Below, one piece after another: positions 8,040-15,120 of a stretch of DNA of 36,690 nt (position 1 is its first letter; each line of letters begins with the position of its first letter). The DNA comes from Bacteroidia bacterium (GTDB lineage: Bacteria > Bacteroidota > Bacteroidia > Bacteroidales > Azobacteroidaceae). The notes below the pieces were generated by a model that was given only the letters and a program-made list of their open reading frames with translations, was not told the DNA's origin and ran no database searches. The stretch covers positions 1-36,690 of the forward strand of contig BNTV01000042.1 in NCBI GenBank assembly GCA_025996865.1, read 5' to 3'. Position numbers and translations under genes: made by a program.

Positions 8040-8765
8040 TTAAATTTTGAATACAATAGGTAAATAAACTTTCACTCTGACGTTTTTTCCTTGCGTTTTT
8101 CCCGAAATCCAAGGCGGCATTGTTTTTAAAACCCGGACGGCTTCTTCGTCCAAAAAAACATAAACTCCTTGTTCCAGAGCAACATCCGAAATCGCTCCAT
8201 CCTGATTGACGATAAAAGAACACCAAACCCGCCCTTGGATGCGTTGCGTCAAAGCCGCCTGCGGATATTGAATGTGACTGTAAATGAACTTGATTAATTC
8301 TACATTTCCTCCGGGAAATTGAGGCATTACTTCAGCTTCTGTATCAACTTCACCCTCTTTCAGATCCGTTTTTGGGGTTTGAATGAATTCTTCATCCTTT
8401 ATACTTTCCGCTTCAAAGTTCGGAATTTGTTTATTATGAATTGAATCCTGCTTTGCTTCTTCTTCGGGTGAAATTTTTTCCACCACCTGATATCCTTCAT
8501 AAACCGTATGTTCTTGCTCTTTTTTTTCCGGTTCAATTATGGGTTGTTCAACCATTTGTCTATCCTCAACCGGTTGGGTATTTTCATCAAATTCTTTTTC
8601 AATAAATGCAGGAACCAATATTTCCGGATAATAAGCGGATTCCGGAGCATTACTTTTCCATTCCATTAGCACGTAAAAAGCAGATAAAACAACTGCAAAT
8701 CCCATCAAGAAAAAGAGGATTCGTTTATTTTCCAAATCGGCTTCCGGTGTTTTTTTCGCTTCCAT
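8040..8765 (-). CDS. TonB-family energy transducer
   Basis: 241 residues. One transmembrane helix near the N terminus (about residues 15-35, FFLMGFAVVLSAFYVLMEW) anchors it in the inner membrane. A long acidic, Glu- and Pro-containing periplasmic linker follows. The C-terminal TonB domain runs from about 148 to 241 and carries the typical pattern PQFPGGNVELIKFI, then YPQAALTQRIQGRVWCSFIV and the late motif ..VLKTMPPWISGKTQGK. It would pass proton-motive force to outer-membrane receptors, with ExbB/ExbD encoded elsewhere. A TATCTTTG box (8790-8783, minus) lies 17 bp before the ATG. Confidence 0.88.
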   Translation of the reverse strand: MEAKKTPEADLENKRILFFLMGFAVVLSAFYVLMEWKSNAPESAYYPEILVPAFIEKEFDENTQPVEDRQMVEQPIIEPEKKEQEHTVYEGYQVVEKISPEEEAKQDSIHNKQIPNFEAESIKDEEFIQTPKTDLKEGEVDTEAEVMPQFPGGNVELIKFIYSHIQYPQAALTQRIQGRVWCSFIVNQDGAISDVALEQGVYVFLDEEAVRVLKTMPPWISGKTQGKNVRVKVYLPIVFKI

Positions 8766-8810
8766 GTACTCAAATATAGATACAAAGATACTTTTTTCTT
8801 GTTTTATACG

Positions 8811-8839
8811 TTTGTATTACTGTAAAAATCTTATTTTTG
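8811..8839 (+). promoter_or_regulatory. Promoter of porQ-cmk
   Basis: TTTG (8811-8814) and TATTTTTG (8832-8839) match the Bacteroidota form with 17 bp between. The -7 box overlaps the TTG at 8837, which rules that codon out as the porQ start and supports ATG 8858. A divergent -7-like box for the TonB-like gene is at 8790-8783. Confidence 0.65.
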
Positions 8840-8857
8840 CGAGAACTTTTTAACACA

Positions 8858-9856
8858 ATGCGAAAAATATTTATTCTATATTTTCTGGTTTTAAGTAACT
8901 TTTGGGTCTGCGCTCAAGAAGGAAATACGGCTTTCACCTATCTGCTTTTGCCGGGTTCGGCGCGTGCAGCGGCTTTGGGCGGAACCAATATTTCCATCGT
9001 TGAAAATGACCTTTCGTTGATTTACCAAAATCCGGGTTTTCTTGGTCAGGAAATGGATAAAACATTAAATGTAAACTATTTATCATACGTAGGAGATGTT
9101 AAATTAGGAAGTGTAACCTTTGCGAAAGCTTTCAAGGAAAGAAGCGCTTGGGGAATCGGCGTCAATTATTCCAGTTACGGTAATATGTTGGAAACAACGA
9201 AAGACGACGAGATTCTGGGCGATTTGAGCGCCAGCGATATTTGCGGTAATATTTTCTTTTCCAGCGATCTGACGGAAACCCTCCGAGGCGGGATTACGGC
9301 TAAATTCGTGTATTCCAATTATTGGAACAATACGGCCATCGGCTTGGGTGTTGATTTGGGAATCAGTTATTACAACCGGGATAAAGACTTTTCCATCGGT
9401 TTGGTTGGTAAGAATTTAGGCCGGCAAGTCAAAGCGTATGACGAAGAATTGCTCAATTTGCCTTGGGATATCCAATTGGGTTTCAGCCAAAGATTAGGTC
9501 ATGCGCCGATTCGTTATTCTATCACAGGCGTTTATTTGAACCAATGGAAATCTTATGATTTGCAAGGAGAAAAAGATTCCTTTTCAAAAAACTTGTTTAA
9601 ACATCTTGTTGTTGGGGTTGAAGTCCTTCCCACGGAAAATTTTTGGATTGGCGTGGGATACAATGCCAAACGCGGATCCGACATGAGTTTGACGATGAAT
9701 GACAGCAGCAACGGAAATAAATGGGCGGCATTTTCCATCGGCGCCGGATTGAAGGTAAAATCCTTTAGCATTGGCTGTTCCGTTGCCAAATACCATCCGG
9801 CTGCGACTTCGGTTATGCTTAGTGTTTCTACTTCATTAGCGGAAATGAAATTATGA
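8858..9856 (+). CDS. porQ: Type IX secretion system protein PorQ
   Basis: 332 residues from ATG 8858. A signal peptide ([20 protein letters not shown]) is followed by an all-beta outer-membrane barrel with the typical PorQ start [26 protein letters not shown] and YQNPGFL. PorQ binds PorU, PorV and PorZ in the surface attachment complex of type IX secretion, so this organism should secrete cargo proteins with C-terminal sorting domains. The stop overlaps the cmk start by 4 nt (ATGA), so both are coupled; I recall the same porQ-cmk adjacency in Porphyromonas. Confidence 0.9.
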   Translation: MRKIFILYFLVLSNFWVCAQEGNTAFTYLLLPGSARAAALGGTNISIVENDLSLIYQNPGFLGQEMDKTLNVNYLSYVGDVKLGSVTFAKAFKERSAWGIGVNYSSYGNMLETTKDDEILGDLSASDICGNIFFSSDLTETLRGGITAKFVYSNYWNNTAIGLGVDLGISYYNRDKDFSIGLVGKNLGRQVKAYDEELLNLPWDIQLGFSQRLGHAPIRYSITGVYLNQWKSYDLQGEKDSFSKNLFKHLVVGVEVLPTENFWIGVGYNAKRGSDMSLTMNDSSNGNKWAAFSIGAGLKVKSFSIGCSVAKYHPAATSVMLSVSTSLAEMKL

Positions 9857-10542
9857 AAAAAATAACAATTGCTATTGACGGATATTCTTCGTGCGGAAAA
9901 AGCACGATGGCTAAAGATTTAGCCAAAATAGTGAAATACAACTATATAGACAGTGGCGCCATGTATCGTGCCGTGACTTTGTACGCCCTTAGAAACAACC
10001 TGTTTGAAGGTGATTATCCCAACGAACCGGCCCTGAAAGAATGTATCAATCGAATCCATATTGATTTTCGTCAAAATGAAACCACTGGAAAATCAGATAC
10101 TTACCTGAACGGTGAAAATGTCGAAAAAGAAATCCGCAGCATGGAAGTTGCCGATAAAGTTAGTCCGGTTGCCGCAGTCGGTTTTGTCCGGGAAGCTTTG
10201 GTGAAGCAACAACAGGAAATGGGTAAAGGCAAAGGTATTGTGATGGATGGGAGGGACATCGGAACAATTGTTTTTCCGGATGCCGAATTGAAAATTTTTG
10301 TTACGGCGAGGCCGGAAGTCCGGGCGCAACGCCGTTTGGCGGAATTAGCGGTCAAAGGGGAAAATGTTTCATTCGAGGAAGTCCTTCAAAACCTGGCGAA
10401 ACGCGATTTCATCGATACTACGCGAAAAGACGGCCCTTTGCGCCAAGCCGGTGATGCCATAGTCATTGACAATTCCGATCTCACCATTGAAGCGCAGAAC
10501 GCTCAGATGCTGAAACTGTTTGAGCGCTCGTTAGAGAGCTAA
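9853..10542 (+). CDS. cmk: Cytidylate kinase
   Basis: 229 residues. The P-loop GYSSCGKST (10-18), the CMP-binding motif [35 protein letters not shown] and the lid arginines in [11 protein letters not shown] are all present. It phosphorylates CMP and dCMP for nucleic acid synthesis. It is translationally coupled to porQ through a 4-nt overlap. A small inverted repeat around the stop (GAGCGCTC and nearby GCGCTC, 10522-10560) follows the gene. Confidence 0.95.
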   Translation: MKKITIAIDGYSSCGKSTMAKDLAKIVKYNYIDSGAMYRAVTLYALRNNLFEGDYPNEPALKECINRIHIDFRQNETTGKSDTYLNGENVEKEIRSMEVADKVSPVAAVGFVREALVKQQQEMGKGKGIVMDGRDIGTIVFPDAELKIFVTARPEVRAQRRLAELAVKGENVSFEEVLQNLAKRDFIDTTRKDGPLRQAGDAIVIDNSDLTIEAQNAQMLKLFERSLES

Positions 10543-10594
10543 CCTGACTAAGCAGCGCTCTTCGCGGTTCCATAAAAAAACAAATTAATTACAC

Positions 10595-11389
10595 ATGAAA
10601 TTCGCCACCCAAATCAAATTATACCGGAAACTCCGCTACCGCAAAGGTTTCGGAATTCATTCCCCGTTCACTTACAATCTGATTACTAAAGTGATAGAGG
10701 AAAAGGCGCCTTACTATATTTTTGATGAGATTGAGCAATTTCGCAAAAGATTATCTTTTCGCAAGGAAACCCAACATAAAAATTACGGCGCTTTGCTGTT
10801 CCGGACCGTACATTTTTTCAAATGCCGTACTGTTCTGCAAATAAGAGCTTATACGGGGATTTTGAGCCTGTATTTATCAATGGCGTCCCGCAAAAATTGT
10901 TCATGTTATGCATTGGAAGAAAATTCCGGATTATTGGAAGCTGTAAAAAAATTTGCCGGACAGCAACGATTGGAAAATCTTCACTTTATGGAGGGCAATT
11001 ACGCTGAAAATTTGGAAAAACTAAAAGCTTTCGTATCGTCGTTTGACCTGATTTTTATCAATCAATTGGGAAATCCGGGAAAAACGCTTGAAGCCCTCGA
11101 ACTATCCCACTGTTTTATTGGAGAAAAATCCATCCTGATCATCGACGGAATCTCCAAAAGCAAAGCGATGAAAGAATTATGGGAAAAAATAAAGAATTAT
11201 CCCGAAACGAGGGTGACCATTGACTTGTTTGCTTTGGGAATCGTTTTCTTTGACAAAAAATTACACAATCAACACTATAAAAACTATTTTGATTATGGCA
11301 AAAAGCAAAATCTATACGAAAAAAGGCGACGGCGGATTCACCTCTTTGGTTGGCGGAGAAAGAGTTTCAAAAGCGAGTCCGCGAATTGA
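10595..11389 (+). CDS. Class I SAM-dependent methyltransferase-like protein
   Basis: 264 residues. The opening LYRKLRYRKGFGIHSPFTYNLITKVIEE matches a Bacteroidota methyltransferase-like family (from memory). A Rossmann-like core follows: TVLQIRAYTGILSLYLS (motif I region, although the usual GxGxG is degraded to RAYTG), CYALEENSGL (acidic end of strand 2) and FDLIFINQLGNPGK. The weak motif I makes SAM binding uncertain. The last 31 residues are encoded out of frame with the start of the next gene (11295-11389) and are rich in Arg and Lys, which is atypical; a stop one frame over, at 11290-11292, suggests the tail arose by a small indel. Substrate unknown. Confidence 0.7.
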   Translation: MKFATQIKLYRKLRYRKGFGIHSPFTYNLITKVIEEKAPYYIFDEIEQFRKRLSFRKETQHKNYGALLFRTVHFFKCRTVLQIRAYTGILSLYLSMASRKNCSCYALEENSGLLEAVKKFAGQQRLENLHFMEGNYAENLEKLKAFVSSFDLIFINQLGNPGKTLEALELSHCFIGEKSILIIDGISKSKAMKELWEKIKNYPETRVTIDLFALGIVFFDKKLHNQHYKNYFDYGKKQNLYEKRRRRIHLFGWRRKSFKSESAN

Positions 11390-11846
11390 AGCATACGGCA
11401 CTGTTGATGAATTGAATACGTTCATCGCCTGTCTGTTGGAAGAAATTGACAACGAACACGACCGCAAATTCCTCCTGCGGATTCAATATAACTTGTTCTC
11501 CTTGGGGAGTTACCTGGCTTCGGAAGCAGGTACCATGACCTGTCCTGTTTCCGAAGAAAATGTGAAAGAAATTGAATTGGAAATGGACGGAATAGATACA
11601 ATTTTGCCTCCGTTAAAACATTTCATATTACCCGGAGGTTGTAAAAGCAACGCTTTAGCACACGTTTGCCGTACGGTTTGCCGCCGAGCGGAAAGAAATA
11701 TCTTTAAAATCACAGAAATTGACAAAATGAATGAGAATGCCTTACAATATGTCAACCGTTTATCCGATTATTTCTTCCTTTTGTCCCGAAAACAAAATTA
11801 TTTGAAAAATAGTGGAGAAATTATTTGGGAAAACCCTTGTAAATAA
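11295..11846 (+). CDS. PduO-type ATP:cob(I)alamin adenosyltransferase
   Basis: 183 residues from ATG 11295; an earlier in-frame start at 11220 would only add residues from within the upstream gene. It has the N-terminal motif TKKGDGGFTSL, the RIEAYGTVDELN segment and the conserved FILPGGCKSNALAHVCRTVCRRAER (about 115-140). The enzyme makes adenosylcobalamin, the cofactor of methylmalonyl-CoA mutase; meaB, the mutase chaperone, is also in this window (29317-30432), though not linked in an operon. It overlaps the methyltransferase-like gene by 95 bp. Confidence 0.92.
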   Translation: MAKSKIYTKKGDGGFTSLVGGERVSKASPRIEAYGTVDELNTFIACLLEEIDNEHDRKFLLRIQYNLFSLGSYLASEAGTMTCPVSEENVKEIELEMDGIDTILPPLKHFILPGGCKSNALAHVCRTVCRRAERNIFKITEIDKMNENALQYVNRLSDYFFLLSRKQNYLKNSGEIIWENPCK

Positions 11847-11866
11847 AAGAAATATTTATACTTTTG
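11837..11866 (+). promoter_or_regulatory. Promoter of the DUF2795 gene
   Basis: TTG (11837-11839) and TACTTTTG (11859-11866) are separated by exactly 19 bp, an excellent match to the Bacteroidota promoter form. The -33 part overlaps the end of the adenosyltransferase gene. The predicted start near 11873 gives a leader of about 45 nt. Confidence 0.7.
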
Positions 11867-11916
11867 CGGAAAATTTGCGCAAGTAAGTTAATTGTATAAT
11901 ATTTATTATTGTTTAT

Positions 11917-12138
11917 ATGTATTGGACTTTAGAATTGGCTTCGAAATTAGAAGATGCACCATGGCCTGCAACCAAGGATGAGTTGATTGATTATGCGCTT
12001 CGGTCGGGCGCTCCGCAGGAGGTTATTGAAAATCTTCAGGATATGGAAGATGAAGGGGAAGTTTATGAATCAATTGAAGATATTTGGTCTGACTATCCTA
12101 CTAAGGAGGATTTTTTCTTCAACGAAGATGAGTATTAA
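11917..12138 (+). CDS. DUF2795 domain small acidic protein
   Basis: 73 residues, strongly acidic. It begins MYWTLELASKLEDAPWPATKDELIDYA and ends YPTKEDFFFNEDEY, a pattern highly conserved in Bacteroidota. The fold resembles a small helical domain; no function is established. It has its own good promoter and is followed by a strong bidirectional terminator, so it is a single-gene unit. Confidence 0.9.
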   Translation: MYWTLELASKLEDAPWPATKDELIDYALRSGAPQEVIENLQDMEDEGEVYESIEDIWSDYPTKEDFFFNEDEY

Positions 12139-12144
12139 GAGAAT

Positions 12145-12182
12145 AAAAAACCCCGGCGAAAACATTCACCGGGGTTTATTCT
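12145..12182. terminator. Bidirectional rho-independent terminator
   Basis: AAACCCCGG (12148-12156) pairs with CCGGGGTTT (12169-12177), flanked by A-rich and T-rich runs on either side. It separates the convergent DUF2795 and RNA-binding protein genes and can serve both. Confidence 0.88.
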
Positions 12183-12199
12183 TTTGCTAAAGGACTAAT

Positions 12200-12505
12200 T
12201 CAATATCTATTCCTCGAATAGCCTCCACCACCACGGTTTCCGTTAAATTCCCTTCTGGGGCGTTCTTCCCGAGGTTTTGCTTCTGAAACCGAAATAGTGC
12301 GTCCGTCGTATTCAGCGCCATTTAATTCGGCGATTGCTTTTGTTGCTGCTTCGTCATCGATTTCCACAAACCCGTAACCTTTGGAACGGCCGGATTGACG
12401 GTCAGTAATAACTTTAGCTGAAATAACTGTTCCATACTCTTCAAAAAGACTTGCTAAATCGGAATCGTTTACCTTGAAACTCAAACCTGCAATAAAAATG
12501 TTCAT
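12200..12505 (-). CDS. RRM-type RNA-binding protein
   Basis: 101 residues. A single RRM domain has RNP2 IFIAGL (3-8) and RNP1 KGYGFVEI (about 42-49), followed by a short Arg/Gly-rich tail ending GGGGYSRNRY. Such proteins are abundant in Bacteroidota, which lack classic Hfq in many species, and have been proposed as global RNA binders. The leader is long (about 130 nt, from the promoter at 12645-12674), which leaves room for regulation of its own mRNA (inference). Confidence 0.93.
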   Translation of the reverse strand: MNIFIAGLSFKVNDSDLASLFEEYGTVISAKVITDRQSGRSKGYGFVEIDDEAATKAIAELNGAEYDGRTISVSEAKPREERPRREFNGNRGGGGYSRNRY

Positions 12506-12644
12506 TTTAAAATAAAAAATAATTGTGAAATAATAATAAATAATTAATCAATTGAGGATTAACACAGGCTTATATTACAAAAAACGAATAAAGGAACTCG
12601 ATAAATGGCATAAAAAACTGTCGTAAAGAACTCAAATGTGAACA

Positions 12645-12674
12645 CAAAGATACGTGAATAAACTAAATAAACAA
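12645..12674 (-). promoter_or_regulatory. Promoter of the RRM protein gene
   Basis: Minus-strand TTG (12674-12672), then 19 bp, then TATCTTTG (12652-12645), a perfect match. Transcription should start near 12638, giving a leader of about 130 nt that is AT-rich and otherwise featureless to the eye. Confidence 0.7.
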
Positions 12675-12707
12675 GGTTTTTAAGAAAAAAACTTTTAAAA
12701 CCGGACA

Positions 12708-13478
12708 TTATTCTTCCCAAACCTTCATTTTTCCCATGAAATCATGCGCTGTCATGTCAATCTGTAAAGGCACGAGGGCCGCATAACCATTCGCAAGCGC
12801 CCATTCATCATTATTCACATTATCGGGATCTTGATTGAAAAATTCGCCGGTCAGCCAATAAACGCCTCTTCCCGAAGGATCTTTCATTTCTTCAAATTCT
12901 TTCGTCCAATAACCCGGTGTCTGTGAACTGACTTTTAACCCTTTTACCTTTGGAATATTCGGAACGTTCAAATTCAGGCAAATACCCTTGGGAAGCCCGT
13001 TTTGAAGCACTTTTTCCGCTACGGATTTACCGATTCGGGCAGCCTCGCTGAAATCGGCGCGGGGAGAATGATCGGTCAAAGAAACGGCAAGCGACGGAAC
13101 GCCAATAATACATCCTTCAAGAGCAGCGCCTACGGTTCCCGAATAAATGACGGCAACCGCTGCATTGGATCCGTGATTGATTCCCGAAACAAGCAAGTCG
13201 GGTTTGCGGTCTAACAGTCTGTCAATTCCTATTTTAACGCAATCAACCGGCGTACCCGTACAAGAATAAATCTTCAAATCATCCTCATTTTTCAGTAATG
13301 AAACCCGAATCGGATTTATACACGAAATAGCGCTCGACATACCGGAACGGGGACTGTCGGGAGCTACAACCACTACTTTTCCCAAAGGGGCTATGGATTC
13401 TATTAATTTGCTAATTCCTAAAGCGTTAACCCCATCATCATTGGTTATTAAAATAAGGGGTTTTTTTGAATCTGTCAT
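12708..13478 (-). CDS. surE: 5'/3'-nucleotidase SurE
   Basis: 256 residues. The metal-binding NDDG motif (ILITNDDGVNALG, about 10-20), VVAPDSPRSGMSSAI and SGINHGSNAAVAVIYSGTVGAALEG are diagnostic. It removes phosphate from nucleoside monophosphates and related substrates. The start is 20 bp downstream of the sirtuin stop, so the XRE regulator, sirtuin and surE probably form one transcript. Confidence 0.95.
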   Translation of the reverse strand: MTDSKKPLILITNDDGVNALGISKLIESIAPLGKVVVVAPDSPRSGMSSAISCINPIRVSLLKNEDDLKIYSCTGTPVDCVKIGIDRLLDRKPDLLVSGINHGSNAAVAVIYSGTVGAALEGCIIGVPSLAVSLTDHSPRADFSEAARIGKSVAEKVLQNGLPKGICLNLNVPNIPKVKGLKVSSQTPGYWTKEFEEMKDPSGRGVYWLTGEFFNQDPDNVNNDEWALANGYAALVPLQIDMTAHDFMGKMKVWEE

Positions 13479-13498
13479 ACGTATATCCTTTATTTGAG

Positions 13499-14179
13499 CT
13501 ACAAAGGTAACGATATTTTTTCTTTCAACAAAGCCATACCGGTACTCGCTTTATCTTGAATAATAATCACATTGGACGGAGCATTTACATTTTTCGGATC
13601 AATCAGATAAACGGGGATGCTTCTTTGGGCATAGTGTATCAGTCCGGCCGCGGGATATACTTGCATGGAAGTTCCGATAATTACCACAATATCGGCTTTC
13701 GAAACGAGTTCGGCGGCTTTTTCGATCATCGGTACAGCTTCTCCGAACCATACAATGAACGGTCTGAGTCGAGAGCCATCTTCGGCTTTATCTCCCGGAT
13801 TGATGGGCTTAGTTCCAATGTCGTAAACTCTTGTTTTGCTTTCGTTGCAGGCTTTTGTCAATTCGCCGTGTAAATGAATGACTTCCGTACTGCCGGCTCT
13901 TTCGTGCAGATTGTCAACATTCTGCGTGATAACCGATATTTTAAAATCTTTTTCTAATGAAGCTATGATTTTGTGACCTTCGTTCGGTTCTACTTTGTCC
14001 AATTGTACACGTCTTTCGTTATAAAACTTCAGTATCAAATCGGGGTTTTCATACCAACCTTCAATGCTTGCGACTTTCATAACGTCGTAATTTTCCCATA
14101 ATCCGTCGGAATCTCGAAAAGTGCTTATTCCGCTTTCGGCGCTCATGCCTGCTCCGGTCAAAAAAACAATATGTTTCAT
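13499..14179 (-). CDS. NAD-dependent protein deacylase (Sir2 family)
   Basis: 226 residues. NAD-binding motifs LTGAGMSAESGISTFRD (7-23) and TQNVDNLHERAG (85-96), and the catalytic His104 in HLHGEL, are present. Y53 and R56 in FYNERR are the pair that marks class III sirtuins, which prefer succinyl or malonyl groups. The usual four zinc-binding cysteines are missing: only one Cys (111) remains between HGEL and the FIVWFGE motif. I recall the same loss in Bacteroides homologs. It starts 2 bp after the stop of the XRE regulator, so the two are coupled. Confidence 0.92.
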   Translation of the reverse strand: MKHIVFLTGAGMSAESGISTFRDSDGLWENYDVMKVASIEGWYENPDLILKFYNERRVQLDKVEPNEGHKIIASLEKDFKISVITQNVDNLHERAGSTEVIHLHGELTKACNESKTRVYDIGTKPINPGDKAEDGSRLRPFIVWFGEAVPMIEKAAELVSKADIVVIIGTSMQVYPAAGLIHYAQRSIPVYLIDPKNVNAPSNVIIIQDKASTGMALLKEKISLPL

Positions 14180-14181
14180 AT

Positions 14182-14550
14182 TCAGGAATTTGAATTGCTT
14201 ACAAGCTGATTGTCAGCAATAATTTTTACCAGAATTTCTATGGTTTTGGTACTTCGGCTTAAAGCTTCGGATAGATTGGTGATAGTCATTTCATTTTCTT
14301 TATTTTTCGAATCCGAGTTTTTAAATTCGGTTTGGGGTTCTCTGACTGCTCTTTTGTCAAAAATCAATTCCGGCACTTCGACATCAAGAAATTCGGCAAT
14401 TTTTTCCAGTTTACGAATTGAGATATTGGGATTTTTTAAAGTCCGGTTTATACTATTTTCCTTGATATTTAAAAAACCGGCCAATTCCCGCTTGGTCTTT
14501 TTCTGTTCTTTTAAAATTCTTTCAACTGTATTTTTTTGTAAATCAGACAT
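14182..14550 (-). CDS. XRE-family helix-turn-helix regulator
   Basis: 122 residues. The N-terminal HTH (about 8-65) has KTKRELAGFLNIKENSINRTLKNPNISIRKLEKIAEFLDVEVPELI. A polar linker and a C-terminal helix (about 90-115, probably for oligomerisation) follow. It is the first gene of the unit with sir2 and surE. The palindromes in the upstream gap (14618-14704) are good candidates for its binding sites. Confidence 0.85.
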   Translation of the reverse strand: MSDLQKNTVERILKEQKKTKRELAGFLNIKENSINRTLKNPNISIRKLEKIAEFLDVEVPELIFDKRAVREPQTEFKNSDSKNKENEMTITNLSEALSRSTKTIEILVKIIADNQLVSNSNS

Positions 14551-14617
14551 ATAAATATATTTTTAAGTTTTATGCACAAAAAATGTGATGTATTTGTGCT
14601 AATATTAAGTAAAAATG

Positions 14618-14704
14618 TTATACATTTGCAAATGTTGTATAACTTTCTTGCAAATAAAGCGCAATTACATTGCAATGAAATTGCATTATAAATGCAATGT
14701 AATT
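14618..14704. promoter_or_regulatory. Palindrome-rich control region (operator candidates)
   Basis: Between the divergent XRE gene and the small gene at 14781. GTTATACA (14618-14625) pairs with TGTATAAC (14636-14643) around ACATTTGCAAATGT, itself a perfect palindrome (14622-14635). A second block has AATTACATTGCA (14663-14674) and its exact complement at 14693-14704. The short core TTGCA/TGCAA recurs at least six times. TACATTTG (14621-14628) could be a -7 box for the plus-strand gene, overlapped by the first palindrome. Confidence 0.65.
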
Positions 14705-14780
14705 ACACTACAATGTTTGCCTCAAAGTTAGATAAAAAAATTAATTAAATCAACTATAATAGTGAAAAATTTAAAAAATT

Positions 14781-15026
14781 ATGGACGAGTTAGAACTTGT
14801 AAGGAATAGGAGGAATAAAAATCATCATTATGGTGATATAAAGAGAGCATGTGAGCGGGCTAAAGTATCTCCCGCAGTGTTTCAGTCGGCAATGAGAAAA
14901 ACACGGTTAGTCGATTTGACGGATAAGGAAACGACTGTGATAAATGCTTTTTTAGAGATTCAGAAAGAGCGGGTTGCTGAAAGAGAAGCATTGAAGGAGT
15001 CATTGAAAAGCAATTTATGTCATTAG
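14781..15026 (+). CDS. Small basic protein, possibly DNA-binding
   Basis: 81 residues with many Arg, Lys and Glu and no signal peptide. The first 45 residues (RRNKNHHYGDIKRACERAKVSPAVFQSAMRK) have the look of a helix-turn-helix, similar to short phage- or plasmid-type regulators in Bacteroides. It faces away from the XRE regulator across a palindrome-rich control region. Function not recognised. Confidence 0.65.
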   Translation: MDELELVRNRRNKNHHYGDIKRACERAKVSPAVFQSAMRKTRLVDLTDKETTVINAFLEIQKERVAEREALKESLKSNLCH

Positions 15027-15042
15027 GTTATGGCATAAAAAA

Positions 15043-15111
15043 AGCGGCTGTCTAAAAAGGGCGTTTTGCACGTCATTGCGAGGACGAAACTGGACTTTTT
15101 AGACAGCCGCT
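15043..15111. mobile_element. 69-bp MITE-like element with 17-bp terminal inverted repeats (family E)
   Basis: AGCGGCTGTCTAAAAAG (15043-15059) is exactly inverted at 15095-15111. The GGCTGTCTAAAAAG end is like terminal repeats of several IS families (from memory). The centre holds CGTCATTGCGAGGACGAA, which resembles part of the palindrome at 7941-8027. It lies between convergent genes and can also serve as a terminator for both. No target duplication is obvious. Confidence 0.7.
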
Positions 15112-15120
15112 CTACTTATA

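Noticed and set aside
8837..8857. TTG start for porQ
   Set aside because: It overlaps the -7 promoter box and precedes the signal peptide start at 8858.
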